From NCBI GenBank assembly GCA_907163375.1, contig CAJQUW010009327.1, forward strand, positions 1 to 64,000: 64,000 bases of DNA, read 5' to 3'. Every line of letters begins with the position of its first letter. Position 1 is the stretch's first letter. The translations under genes and the position numbers were made by a program. The notes beneath the pieces are model-generated. The model had not been told where the DNA came from. It saw nothing but the letters and a program-made list of their open reading frames with translations, and searched no databases. The stretch comes from Prostheceraeus crozeri. Its lineage: Eukaryota; Platyhelminthes; Polycladida; Euryleptidae. Shown here piece after piece: positions 1-12,029 of this stretch.

Positions 1-1930
1 AAAAATAACTGGTTTAACCTGATAAAAGTCCCAGCAATACATAGCAAACTCTTTCGGCATCCACCTATACCGGCTTAACTTGATAGCACCATGAAGTACC
101 TATTAAACTTATTAGTATTATGTGGAATACTTAATAAGATAAGCCGGATCTAATTAAATGCGTAAACTTACTAAATAACAAATAAAGTTTTTACCACAAA
201 TTTGAAAACGTTTTAATCACAAAGATAATTTCAAAAGCTTGTTTGTTTCTCGATCTATAGTACCGGTATAGATCTATAGACCCGATCGCCGACTGTTGGT
301 CAAAGAGGCTACGCTTCTCTATTCGGGAGTCGCATAGTGTTTTTATCCTAGCCACATTGTTTGGATCATTCTTCCTAATTGCACAACTTCAATTCAGACC
401 TGCCTTGTGACCAAAGTGATGTCTTGAAAATGGTTTGTCTAGCTCAGCTGTTGTTCTGAAGAAAGACTAGGCTACTGTGACTGTATTTGTAACCACATGA
501 ACGAATGATGTGCTAATGACCGTACGGTACTGTATCTTATCATTCACCGTACGTACAAGACGGTATGTTCGTGCCACTAATCCAACAACAGCACAAATAA
601 GTTTGTGGAGACGCCTGAAAGTGTGAGCCGGATTACCGTACTCAAAAATTTCCTTTAGAAAACGATCTATCTCATATTGAATATCGTTTTCTTGACTTTG
701 TGGAATGAATGAAGAAGATCAAGAAAACTATAATCATTTAAAGCCACAATACTCTTGTCAAATCATATACCTCATCAAATCTAACGGTCAAGAAATCATT
801 CATATTGAAATACATGTGTCCTTACCGTTTCATATTGACAGGAATTTTTACGGAGTCCACAAAAATACTGAAAAAATGCTAGCCAGCAAATGCAAGGCGA
901 AATAGTTGAGGCGAATAAGTTGTTCAATATGTCATTAATTTCATGCAAAAATCAGAACAGACATACATGAAATCAACAGACACAGGGTGCTCAATTCGCT
1001 GTTTATTTGTTTATTGTCTGTTACTAAGACAGCTGATAATCTTAAAATACATCAATTAAAACAAATAAAATTGATAATTCTTCTCTACATTGCCATGCTT
1101 TGCTCTATGGCAATGTATTCGTCATCTAGCTTTCACGATGATACAGCCCACTTGTATTATTCCAAATTTAGCTGCTTATACTGTATATCAGTCCAACAAT
1201 CATAATCTATGCGTGATCAGAAAGCATGATGCACACTACTCACTGATGATGCATTTGCAACATAGAGTATATGAAATGAAACAGGAATTTTATTCTGAAA
1301 TATTGTTGTACTCTGTGTGTTTCAGTGCTGGAAGCTAGTGTTGTAGTACGTTATTGTAGCCTCTTAGTATCACAAGTAATATTGTACAATTATCTGCGAA
1401 GGTTATATTACTACACCTGCGCTTGACATTGTCGTCGTATTATACAAGGTACATAGACCGACACTTTACTAGCGATCCGTATCTGCTTATGTTACGTAGC
1501 TGTTATTTAATCCTGACATGCACGAGGGAATTATTAAAGTTAAATAACAATGCTCGACATCAAGCTCAGCACAACCAACCAGTTTACTTTCTTAAAACTT
1601 GTCATAATAATTTTATCAATTATTAAATCAACTTTCCAAAATTTCAATATTTCGAAATATTATTATTTTCATCTCACTTTCATCTGCAGATTAACGCGAT
1701 AATTCCTCGATCGAAGGAATATTATGCGAATATATATATTGTCTAACTACGAGACAAAATCAACAAGCCTTAAAATAACAGTGACCACTAACACAGGAGC
1801 TTAAATTTTAGATACTTGTAGAGGTTATTTATGTACTTAGGTAAACTAGAGGATATATATACCGGTATATGGTTTCAGTAGGTCTAACCGCCCAATAAAT
1901 AAAACCTAGAATGATACTGTCTAACTCGAC
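1..1930. other. AT-rich DNA without recognisable gene
   Basis: Only short open frames of low-complexity composition are present, with no splice-flanked coding pattern on either strand. A short near-palindrome built around ACCGGT lies near 255-275. Nothing here can be assigned to a family. Confidence 0.5.
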
Positions 1931-2150
1931 TAGAATTCCTCATCAATAGCACGTCAGAAATTTACCTCGGCGTGTGATCGCACCGAGTCTAGTGACCGTT
2001 CTAATTTTGGATTTCCTAAATTAAGCGCACTAATGGTGCCGAGCCGTGTGCCCGTTCAATAGAAAGATTTCCCAAATTGGATCTCGCCAGACACGCTGAG
2101 CCGCTGAATAGGAGGATTCTCCCAATTTTATCACGCCGGGTATTAGCCTA
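1930..2150. repeat. Degenerate tandem repeat, about 3 units
   Basis: Three imperfect units of roughly 60-75 bp follow one another. Each has a GCCGAG or CACCGAG-like start, a CCGTTC or CCGCTGAATAG middle and an A/T-rich end of the type TTTCCCAAATT. They have diverged strongly, so the array is old. Confidence 0.35.
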
Positions 2151-2319
2151 CTAGTATATACAAAAGTCATTTTAGACTTGTTTGAAACAGCGCGCCTACC
2201 GTAAGTTTGTCAAATTTTCTGTCCAGCGCAGCCATTATAGGTAGGGCCTATGTATCACTCTGGGTATCAAGTCGCTGTATAGGCCTACCTGTAGGTACCG
2301 GTAGGTATAGTTTTTAAGT

Positions 2320-2424
2320 CAGGGTTGGTCACCCAACAAGCACGTCCGGGATAAATCCCGATTCTTTTTTGCTACATGCCGCGGGCGGTTTTTTTGCTGA
2401 CCGGGCGGGTTTTGACCAACCCTG
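2320..2424. mobile_element. Tiny hAT-like MITE
   Basis: A 105-bp segment is bounded by inverted ends CAGGGTTGGTCA and TGACCAACCCTG. The CAGGG start is typical of hAT-superfamily elements. The 8 bp on each side agree at only about half of the positions, so the target duplication is decayed or absent. The interior is GC-rich compared with the surroundings and has no coding capacity. Confidence 0.55.
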
Positions 2425-4249
2425 ATGGTAGTCGATAGAGAATCTGTCCTATTCCTACCCCGCGTTTTTGGGGTAAAAACGACTCACGCGGTGTACAAAT
2501 GGGACAAGTTCAATGTGGATTTTAGACAAATCAACCAATTATGTATAATATTTTTGATGTTCTGCAATCGACATTATGATAAGTGTACTTTCTACCCATT
2601 TTCATATTTCCAATCTAGATGGGAGAATAATATTGAATGTTTCTGAATGATTTTTTGACTCATTGACTTACCTTGTAGCCTCCCGGCACCTCATTGACAA
2701 CTAGGCCTGGCTAAATACCGGTGCCTGTAATCTATTTATCTCCAAATGGGTTCTAGGCTATAGCAGAGAGACGCTTGATTTTGAGTTATATCTATATAAA
2801 TAAGATTACTGTTTTGGTATTTTGTATAGGCCTACCCTATTTCACAGTTTGAATGTAAAAGACGAATGAAATAGGCGTCTCATGCTAGGATCCTCAACAT
2901 TAAACCTAAAAATGTTTGTCAAGATGCCCTCGTGTAACTCATTAATTAAATTTGTTACGAAATTGTCTCATCATTCGGATTTGAAATTTGTTCAAAGTTG
3001 CGAAGAAATTTTACTTAACTTTTAGAATTAGTTTCCCCCGATAAACTTCTCATAGCCGCTGTGTTTTTCAATTGATATCGCTGAATTTAGGAATTATTAG
3101 ATTTATCATTTGTTTTCCTCTAATTGCAATGTTGATGTTCCACGTAAAGCAACTTTCACGTACCATCCAATGTTGAAACATTTAAGCCTGTTAGTCGTTG
3201 GCAGGGTTGGAAAAAATCATGGTTAAAAAATCGGATTTGCCATAGGTGGCCACTATGGTCATTTATGGATACGTTGGTTAGCCTACGACATTGGCCTATG
3301 ATTTCAAGCAAGAATGCCTATGTATGAAGTTCATTTGTGAGATCATCATACATTGATCTCGCAGGTTCAATAGATAAATCAACTATTTTCTGTCTGTATG
3401 CATTATAGCTCTTAGTATTTTTTTCGTTTTTAAATCGATTTTCCATTCCTCGGGTAGGGTTGGCAGTGTGGTTATACGCAATTTCAGTGTTTGACATAAG
3501 CAAAGGCCTACATTGGTTAGAATGTTTCTTTATAGACGAAAACGAAAGCATGTTTGAGCTTATACAGTGATTGGAAGCAAATGGGAAACCGATTCTGCTC
3601 CATCAATTTTAGTGGTACAAAATGGTATATGGAGGACATGACGTCAGAGGCCATTAGCGACAAATGAACTTTTTTGCCTAAAAAATCAGTGAGTGGTAGG
3701 GTATCTCTCTTAGGTGACCCGACATATTGTAAACTCTCCAAGAAAATTAACGAAAAAATTTTATCTTAAAAAAGAAACACTTCAATTATCTATTTATTGA
3801 ACATAGCGTGAATTTTCATTTGCAAACGAAAGAGATATCTAAATCCATTATTTTTGTTGACATCATTTTTTTTTCATGGTTGGGACGTACAGTTGCTGGT
3901 CCATTTAATTAGACACACCTGTATTTTACAGTTCGTTCTTCAACATCTGTAGGTCACGTTCTATTAATGAAATTTCAAGTACATTTTTACCTTCTATGAA
4001 GGATCTAGGCTATGGAGGTCAGTCCTATGATTTTTTTTACACTTGTTAATCCTGGAAAACATGTTGTATATGATACACACTTGTTGGAATCAGGTCAGAC
4101 AAGAAATCAAGATTTATATTTTCATTCACTACAATTGAAGCGCATGTGACAATCCATGCTTTGTTATTTGATGTCATTCTTTTGTCTTTGTTGTTCAGTT
4201 TATGGATAAGAGGTCGAAGACCACTTAGTGGACAAATTCAAAGTTCCTG
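2425..4249. other. Non-coding span with one orphan hAT-like end
   Basis: No exon could be supported. A single CAGGGTTGG end lies at 3,202 without a partner at a sensible distance, suggesting a truncated hAT-like insertion. The minus-strand open frames at 3,318-3,741 have no family resemblance or splice context. Confidence 0.4.
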
Positions 4250-5180
4250 TATCCGGCTATTTGTTGTTGTATTTTGTCGACGATGGCGGTTACGAGAATT
4301 GGCTGCTCATACCAACCATTCCATGTTGACTAAGAACTTCAATTTTGAAGATGCGAAGAGTGAAGGATACCATTGTGATGAAGCCGGGATTCAAAATGCT
4401 ATTATCTCTAGCCAAGTCAAACGCAGAAGACGATCTCCAACTCATACAGAGCGACGCTTGGTCCGCCCAGGTTGGATTAATGCATAGCAAGAAACCAAGT
4501 CTATGGACGACAGCTTTAGTTTCTTGGACACCACCAAGCGCAAGAAAGTATCAAAATCACTCACTGAGGATTTTCCTTGCTCTTCTCCAAGACGAAAACA
4601 ATACACGTCAGTAGCTGAGACTGAGTTCCGAAAGCGACAGCAATGAATCCGATGGAAGCCTGTAGAGCTGCCTTGTGAAAGCATCCTACGCTGTACGCGA
4701 GCATTACGGCGGCTCTCAAACCAGCAGACGCTGATCATGAAAGCGAGAATAGCGAGTAGTGAGAAAAGATATCCAAAGACATTACATGGATAAAACGATA
4801 TTGCAAGGAGCAAGGGCAAGGTCGTGAAACCCACGCGCGATTAAGGTGGTACCAGTGATGTTCAATGGAGTCGACTTGCAAAAAAATCTGGGACATCGGA
4901 ATCTAGATCCGAGTCAATTTGGCAAATTTCTTTCATAGAGACGTCACTCTCTTCTGGGTGATTGATGAGCTAGAAACAAATAATGCTGTTTCCACAGAGG
5001 TCAACGGTATGGCCTCACGCTTCTCGCGAACACGTTCTAGGAAGTTTCTTGACGCTGTGGTCCGTCGCTTCGACAGCGAAGCGTCCGAAGAAGCTGTGCG
5101 TTCCGTGAATTCTCTCGGGAACGACCTCAAAAAAGGGCGTCGTGCGCGTAAAAGACCGCAAAACAGCAATGCTGATTAAT
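4250..5180 (+). pseudogene. Decayed coding sequence of unknown family
   Basis: This stretch has clearly higher GC and codon-like texture than its flanks. Protein-like fragments occur in shifting plus-strand frames, for example a Lys/Ser-rich piece with FLDTTKRKKV near 4,515-4,645. The last and longest is an 86-residue open frame at 4,919-5,179 ending in a basic tail (KKGRRARKRPQ). Internal stops and frame changes separate the pieces, and no intron borders are visible. An old intronless copy of a gene, or the coding part of a dead transposon, would fit. I do not recognise the family. Confidence 0.4.
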
Positions 5181-5403
5181 GATAAACACAACTCTTAACA
5201 TTATTGTTGACAACTCCTATTTTCTCTATGTAATTCACAATAGGCCTGCCTATTTTTATAGTGTTTTATAGATTTTATAAATAATTTTTGCAATAGAAAT
5301 TTGACAGCCCTCAATTATAAAATAGTTTTCATTCCGATCCATGTACGTTTCATTCCATAATGCACGTTTCATTTCACAACCCCCCAGTTTTGCAACCTTA
5401 ATG

Positions 5404-6954
5404 CAGGCCTCACAGACCTTCTATTTTTCCTATTTTTTAGTCATTCCTCCTATTTTTTCGGTTAAGATCTCCTATTTTCAGGATCTCTCCTATTTTTCCT
5501 ATTTTTTCGGAGCTTGCGTGCTTCATTGATGCCGAGTGATAGATAAGCTCTTGAGTAGGTAGGAACCGCTGATGAATCAGCACTTATGCAAGTAGACGAA
5601 TTTATTGGTGCCTACAGATGTCAGCCCCCATTTTTGATCATATAATCTACATTGGGGTTCTACATGGTCAATGCTGTCTAATTGCCGCCTAGATTTCGGA
5701 ATGAGGGCCTTTACTGTAGGCCTACTTCATAGGAGACCAAGTGAGAGTTACATTTTCGACGTTATAGTGTGGTGTTTTCTTTTTCCATATCCCAATTCTT
5801 ATTGGGGAAACTGAATTTCACCAAAATAATTCTATGTGGGGTGAGAGTGAGAGACTTGGCTTGATCATTAGGTGATCGAATATGTAGATTTTCCCCGCTC
5901 CTATTTTTTGGTAAATTTTTATAATTTAGTTAAATGTAAATATGCGTAGGCCGACTGAGAATCTACCTCCCTGATACCGCAACTGTATCTGTCAGGAGCT
6001 CCACCTCGAACATGAATGATGAAAAAACCGACCTGTAAAATTTCATGTAGGAATGCAAAGAACTGTTCATCTGTCTGCTCTGTCTACACGCCATAACGTC
6101 CCGTATCCAGTTTTTTAAGGGATTTGCTGATGCGTAGAAAGGAAGAAAATCTGCGCGCGTCTGCGCGCAACATTTTTTGTCTATTTTTCAAAACATGAGG
6201 AATTCTACTAATTACACTCGCCAAAATGCTGGCAAAATTTCGCCTTCGGCACTTAAGAAAACATTAAGGATTCTACTAGTTACAACACTCCCAAAAGGAC
6301 TGGAGAATCTCGCCTGCGGCGCTTTAAAAAGCAAGAATTTACGAGTTGTACTTAGGTTTCGACTATTTTTAACCGAACTCAGTCGTAGACAACAATCCCA
6401 AAAAAAATCACTGGTCCTAGATTCTGAAATAATGGGGGACTTCCAACAAAGTGCTTTGTTAAATTGTGTTGTTTGCACTCCTCGTGACTGCAAAAGGACA
6501 TTAATGCCACAAGAATATCAAGTTAGCGTCAATGAAGCAACAAAATCCGTAATTTTCGTCAGCTTTCATGACTTAGTATCTATCCAATGACGTTCATGGC
6601 GCAGACACAATATGTTTAGTTATAGTATTCAGTTTGATCGAAGAGAGACTTGTCTTCTCCTGCCATAAAAAACTACATTTGAGTGTTGTTTTTTTCGGGT
6701 CAGGAATTCGAATTCGACTGCCATCAATCGATTCCTAGAAATTGTAAAGAAATGCATGACACCCCTTTTTAAAAATAATTGAAATCTTGTTGTTTTTTAA
6801 ATTGAAATTCACTAGAAGAAGACAGCAAAACTTCAAGATAAATGTCAAAACAAACAATTTATTCTAAAAACAGCTTCATTGTCCTGTTTTTGGCCCATTA
6901 TACACTACTAAGCTTATCCTCCTATTTTGGCATGTTTAGTTGCTGTGAGGCCTG
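5404..6954. mobile_element. Non-autonomous hAT-like element, 1.55 kb
   Basis: Inverted ends CAGGCCTCACAG and CTGTGAGGCCTG bound the element. They are flanked by an identical 6-bp direct repeat, TTAATG (5,398-5,403 and 6,955-6,960). Several TCCTATTTTT motifs cluster inside the left end (5,418-5,515) and recur near 5,900 and 6,920, as subterminal transposase-binding repeats often do. The interior has an imperfect duplication of about 95 bp near 6,195-6,340 (GGATTCTACTA-type units). A 137-residue open frame at 6,177-6,590 covers it but has no recognisable domain, so the element probably relies on a transposase supplied elsewhere. Confidence 0.65.
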
Positions 6955-8183
6955 TTAATGATAATGCGACCGCGTTTCTACCTTCTGGGAGACGGCAGTT
7001 TTGCTACCCCTTAACAAATGCAAGTAGTGCTAGAAAATGGCTGCACGCATCGAATTTGTCACTTAGGGAAACCTAGAACATGATCCAATGTTACTGAAAA
7101 ATGTATTGCCAAAAGTGATGCAGTTTTGTGAAAAAATGAAAGTTTTGAAAAACAATGGCAAAAAAATTGATGATGTATATTTCCTTATAATTCAGATAAT
7201 GAAAAAACTAGCACAGTACTTAGCCAGTTTTTGGCTCTTGTGGCTTACCTAGTTTAGCTTTTATCAAATGTACAACGAGCTCAGAGAAATCCCGGCACAC
7301 TGGGATATTCTCGCCTCGTCTTATATATTTTCAAACTTGAAGACTCGCAAATGAAAATGACTTCCTTGGACGGTCTTTTTCTTTTTTAAAATGCTGAAAA
7401 TGTCGTACCTCTTTCATGCAATATAGATACGTGCATAAATCATAACCAACCATGTTCCATTGCAAGAAACATATTATACCGCATATTCCAAGAAAATGAG
7501 GTTGATTTAACCTCATGCATTTGATAATACTATTACTATTTCTATCCTAATAGGAAAATGGATGATCGAATTGACTGCAAAACTTATCACATCGAGCATG
7601 TAATTTTTGGATCCATTTATTGATAACTATATAATATTTTGATTTTGCTTCTGAATAAGGACTTCCATTTAGTCTCGGTGTCCTAAAATGATTTGAGGCT
7701 TTGACATAGTAATTGTAGTTTATCCTTGTAATTAATTGTTGAAGATGTAATGACTGTTTTGTGTTCCTTCGATGATTATTCCTTAAAAGACCCTTACGAC
7801 GCCAAGGGGGTGGTCAGTTATTGTGTTTATCCTCCCATTTCAGGGTTTTGATCCGCATTTTCCTATTATGACCTCGATTCAATGATAATATTTAATCCAA
7901 TGTCCGAAAAATCAGTAACTTTTTTAGTTTGATGGATATTGTCAATAAACCTTGAGAATTTGAATAGGGCCCCTACACCTGCATACAATGTAGCGCTACT
8001 CGAATATTTCGGCTACTCATAATACTTAGGCCTGTTGTATATAAGCCTATAGTACTCGTACTACAAAATGCGTATATGGAACTCGACGCCATTTCTATTG
8101 TGTATGATTGCATAAACTCCTATGATCTAGTGCTGGTATTAATCATTCATGCTTATTTCACAAAGATTAATCGATTTTTTCAG
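6955..8183. other. Non-coding span
   Basis: Nothing coding could be supported. The end of the span (about 8,165-8,183) is a pyrimidine tract ending in CAG, which serves as the acceptor of the next exon. Confidence 0.5.
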
Positions 8184-8368
8184 ATGGCGCTGTCGTTGTT
8201 CCCAAAGAAGAAGCGTCCGAAATATTTTCGAGCAAGTCGCAGAAAGTGTCGAAATATTTGAAAGTGAAGCATGCAGCGATAGATGATGATATTCACCTGA
8301 GGATGCATCACTGCCCACGAGACCGCCATCTCACTGGGGAGGTTGATGTTTTCCCTGACGGCCCTCAG
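8184..8368 (+). CDS. Internal exon of an unrecognised host gene
   Basis: The exon is framed by a strong acceptor (TTTTTTCAG) and a donor (CAG|GTTAAG). The 185-nt open frame encodes an acidic start with VVPKEEASEIFSSKSQKV, then a His-rich stretch with LRMHHCPRDRHLTGEV, and ends in FPDGPQ. Two nucleotides at the 5' side complete a codon from an upstream exon. No domain is recognisable. Partner exons are not identified; the 9,449-9,992 segment lies downstream on the same strand but shows decay. The exon call is moderately supported; the function is unknown. Confidence 0.5.
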
Positions 8369-8457
8369 GTTAAGTTAAGTATAGAGGTTCGCACTTCTTT
8401 TATCTTGCTTACCATAGGACGCCCTAATTTAAGCCATAATTGGTGGCGCATGACTTA

Positions 8458-9063
8458 AAAAAAAAAGAAGAAACCAATACAATATAATAGTATTAAAACC
8501 GAGACACTAAGTAAAACAAAGCAAAAAAAAAAAATAAAACTAACAAACTCCCCCCCATATACTACACTAGCCGGGGAGAAAACGCACCTGTGGACACCAG
8601 CTCCAGGAGACCACAAAGGGCGAGAAATGGTCGCACCAGCTGCTACCGGAAGAGCATCAGTGAAAACAGTCCCGAAAACACCGACCACAAAGGATGCGTA
8701 GTTACAAAGAGAGAATACGCGTCACAGCGACTAGGGGAACGACTCCACGGGGCCGACACCCCAGAACCTATAGTCCAAGATAACACGATAGAATAAAAAA
8801 ACACAGCCCTGGTACAAAACACAGACCGAGCAGCTGGACGCGCCCTTATGGCATCAGCGAGCCAAGAGGAAGTAGGCAGATATGACCGATTATTCCCGGA
8901 GCAGACAGCCAGGGCGAGACACGGAAAAAAACCGAGAGTCCGGTGTAAAAATACAAGAGAACAAGACAAGATAGGTACCACACAAACACTGAACACCAAG
9001 GCAGACTCGGGGCCTGCTCGCCCACACCAAGCAGTAATAGAACCGGAATTAGAGGTGGCCTGA
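8458..9063. other. T-poor compositional island
   Basis: The composition changes abruptly at an A-rich run near 8,458. For about 600 bp the plus strand is rich in A, C and G and very poor in T, unlike the AT-rich flanks. Two open frames (8,590-8,796 and 8,848-9,063) follow from the lack of T and have no recognisable domain. It looks like inserted DNA of foreign composition, but no terminal repeats or family signature could be found. Confidence 0.45.
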
Positions 9064-9448
9064 AATGATTAATCTCGTACTGATATCCCCAGCATAGTTA
9101 AACGACACTCCATCTCATATGTTGCAATTTAAATGGACTTCATTGCCAAATCATTTACCAAAATAGGCATTTTTTCGAATATTTTGAATTTCTAAATGTC
9201 ATATGCTGTCGTTCGCATCGCTAAAAAATAAGAATTAGTCCAATCAGATTTTTTCACTTCAATCCATTTATCTATGGTGGCGAATTGGAAAATCATCTTT
9301 TTTTCTTCTGGAAACGAAGTCATTGCTATTTTTTATATGTTCAAGACTCATGGCATTGTTCCTGTTGATGGTCCTAAAAGACTGCCAATTATTTTTTAGC
9401 ATTATGATCAATTTTCAACCCCTTCCGAACGTCATTCACCAAATACAG

Positions 9449-9992
9449 TTCGAGATGAATGGGAGTCGGTCAAATGATGGATCACAGTCTTCCAGGTCTG
9501 AGGATTCTGAGGATGAACTCTATCACGGTGCAAATGTGTCAGTAACAGATTTCAGTAGCAAACTCGCCGCAATACAGAGCAAGCACAAGATGTCTGATGC
9601 CTGTGCTGCGGACATATTATTAATGGTTGCATCTGTCCTTCCGCTACCGAATAAATGTCCGTCTATTTCATGGTGAATACGGACGGTGTTTCTCCGATAA
9701 GGTCGCGACATTTGCATGTGTGGCCCGTAATCTTGTCAATGATGAATTTGAACCCAAAACACAGGCGACTGTTGCAAAATCTTAATTAATTGGTGTCTTT
9801 TGTATATTGGGCGGCGAGGACGCACAACCAATATGGTCAGAAAGTGCTTCTTCATCTGGTAACCCAAATTCAATCGGGAATAACTTATGACAGGATGCCA
9901 TTATGAATGTAGAGGTGGTTTTGTCTGGTCGCGTCGACATGAAACCGCAAAAAGCAGCGTACTGCATAGTATTCAAACCATCCAACCGCAAA
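9449..9992 (+). pseudogene. Decayed exon with start codon, unknown family
   Basis: An acceptor-like ACAAATACAG precedes an ATG at 9,455. The first about 70 residues are Ser/Asp/Glu-rich (SEDSEDELYHG) followed by a helical stretch (SKLAAIQSKHKMSDACAADI). From about 9,650 the coding signal moves by one base and continues to 9,992 with two in-frame stops, including pieces such as LFHGEYGRCFSDKVATFA and VVLSGRVDMKPQKAAYCI. A good donor (AAA|GTGAGT) ends it. A frameshift plus two stops argue for a dead gene or a domesticated-transposon relic. The family is not recognised. Confidence 0.45.
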
Positions 9993-10318
9993 GTGAGTAG
10001 GCTGTGTGCTTTGTGTTTGCGTTTTTATTTCTTGAAAACGTCATTTAATATCTGATTAATGTTTCTGATGCTGATGTGTATGTGTTTGGAAGAGTCCTGT
10101 CACTAATGTCCCGAAACTGGCCAGTGTCAGGGCCTTGGGTTCTTGATAATCAAAATGGAAACCGAATGATGAAATGCATCCTCATTATATACCGGTATTT
10201 TCTTCTCATTGGACAGAGGCTTTAGGCATTTGTAATGCATTTAATATCCTGTGACAGCAATAAGGACAAGTCATTCAATTTTGTTCTTCAGATAAGTGAA
10301 GTTTGTCAGCATTTATGT

Positions 10319-11035
10319 CAGGGTTGTTTGATTTAAATCACGATTTAAATCAATCATAAAAATCGTGATTTAAATCACTTGTTGATTTTTATTGCATTTG
10401 TATTAAAACAAACAAACAAACTACGCCAACAGAATGAAACCAATTGCACATGCATTGGATAAATTGAAAAGTAGCCAATGTAAGATCAGCGATGCCGTTC
10501 AGATCCAGAAAGACCTACGTGAAGTTCTCAGTCAGACTTGGTACCGAAAAAGCCGCAAAATTAGTTTTTATCTACAAAATTTTCAACTCATAACTGTCCA
10601 AAGTAGAAACAGTTTATTGTGTTATTCTCATTTTATTTGTTGTTGTATTGAGGTAAGTGACGAAGTCAATTCGATTCTCTGATATGCACAGTTTTTATCA
10701 TTTGTCACCAGTCATTAGGCCGTTTTAGGCCTACATACATTGTGCATTATATACACATGATCCAAAACAAATTTCGTAACTCCATACTTGCTCGCTTCGA
10801 TTTACTAATGACCTTGTATATCTCTGTACGTTGAAATTATCAATGATGATCAGATATAGCCGATATGTATTTCTACCTGCTATATATTCAAATAAATTTC
10901 GGTTGATATAAAATAATTTGGACTGGATCGATGTTTTGATTTAAATTAAAAAAATCATGATTTATTTGATTTAAATCAAAAAAATCAGATTTTTTGAATT
11001 TTTTTTAAAAAAAATCATTATTTTTATCAACCCTG
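10319..11035 (+). mobile_element. hAT deletion derivative with perfect 8-bp TSD
   Basis: The ends are CAGGGTTG and CAACCCTG, and the flanking octamers ATTTATGT (10,311-10,318 and 11,036-11,043) are identical. This is exactly the 8-bp duplication expected of hAT. Both ends are followed by several ATTTAAATC palindromic motifs. At 10,434-10,565 a remnant of a hAT transposase survives: MKPIAHALDKLKSSQCKI, followed by SDAVQIQKDLREVL. That segment is normally found in the catalytic-core region of animal hAT transposases. The rest of the gene is deleted, so this is an internally deleted, non-autonomous copy. Confidence 0.85.
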
Positions 11036-11043
11036 ATTTATGT

Positions 11044-11829
11044 ATTCGACGGTATTGGCATTTGATAGGACCAACTAATGAGACATGGCGGCATACACGA
11101 AGCCGACAGTTACAGTATTTTTTATGTATTATCCGGGTCTCCATAAACAGTCAGTTTTGTATACAATGGTGCTAACCAGTGGTTAACCATCGGTATCAGT
11201 GTTCAATTCAGTTGTATTGCTTTCCCCAGTCTCCTTTTCATGAGGAAAGAATCTTATCCAAGCGGATTGTTGACCAGCCTTTCTGTGGCTTCATCATTAA
11301 ACTTGACTTGTAAATTTAAGTTCTTCGTCCTTGATTTTATGGAAAACAAAGTAAACTTCATCGTGAATTCCTTAAGTTTGGGTCTACGATAATTCTAGAC
11401 CTACATGTAATATTTTACTATGGTGCCCGTATGAAAGTTTGTTCTTATGACAAAAATTATTGTTTAACAGATGGAAAGTCAAATGTAAATGCATCCTTGT
11501 TCTACTTTCAATTTGCCTTGTTCCCACGTGCGTATTGAAGGCGCATAACCAGCCCGGATTTTAGGAAAGGTATATATTCTCGCCGGACGAAGAAAATAAC
11601 CCTGCTAAACTTCCCGCCTGTACCGGTGAACATTTGAGAATATACTGGCTGCTTCGAATACAGGCATACCCGTATGTAGGTATCAAGGGTCCCGACAACA
11701 TTGAATGCCTTACTGCGAATCCCTGAAGGCCATTCCTTTCGACCCAGATGCACCTCCTCTATCTAGGAGGTGAACAATATCATATCCTAAATGTGATTCT
11801 CAAGTACACAACTTGTTGACATCAACACT
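11044..11829. other. Non-coding span
   Basis: No splice-flanked coding segment or recognisable repeat was found. The 81-residue minus-strand open frame at 11,508-11,753 has no family resemblance. Confidence 0.4.
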
Positions 11830-12015
11830 TGGTTGTGGGTGGTGGTTGGGGTGTGGGGGGGGTGGGTTTGGTTGGAATCTTTGGGGGTTGTTGGATTGGT
11901 TGGTGCGGCCTTTTGGGGGGAATTGTGCTTGGGGGATTTGGTGTGGTTTGGGGGGTGGTTGGGGGTTTGTGTGGTGTGTGGTTGTGTTGTGTGGGGTGGT
12001 GGTGGGTTTGTTGCA
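11830..12015 (+). repeat. G/T-only low-complexity tract
   Basis: About 185 bp consist almost only of G and T on the plus strand, in irregular runs such as GGGTGGTGG and GGGGTGTGGGGGG. Runs of three or more G at short spacing could form G-quadruplexes. Long open frames on both strands here are composition artefacts. The tract lies directly in front of the Tnp2-like transposase relic. Confidence 0.7.
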
Positions 12016-12029
12016 CCCTATAGTTGGCA

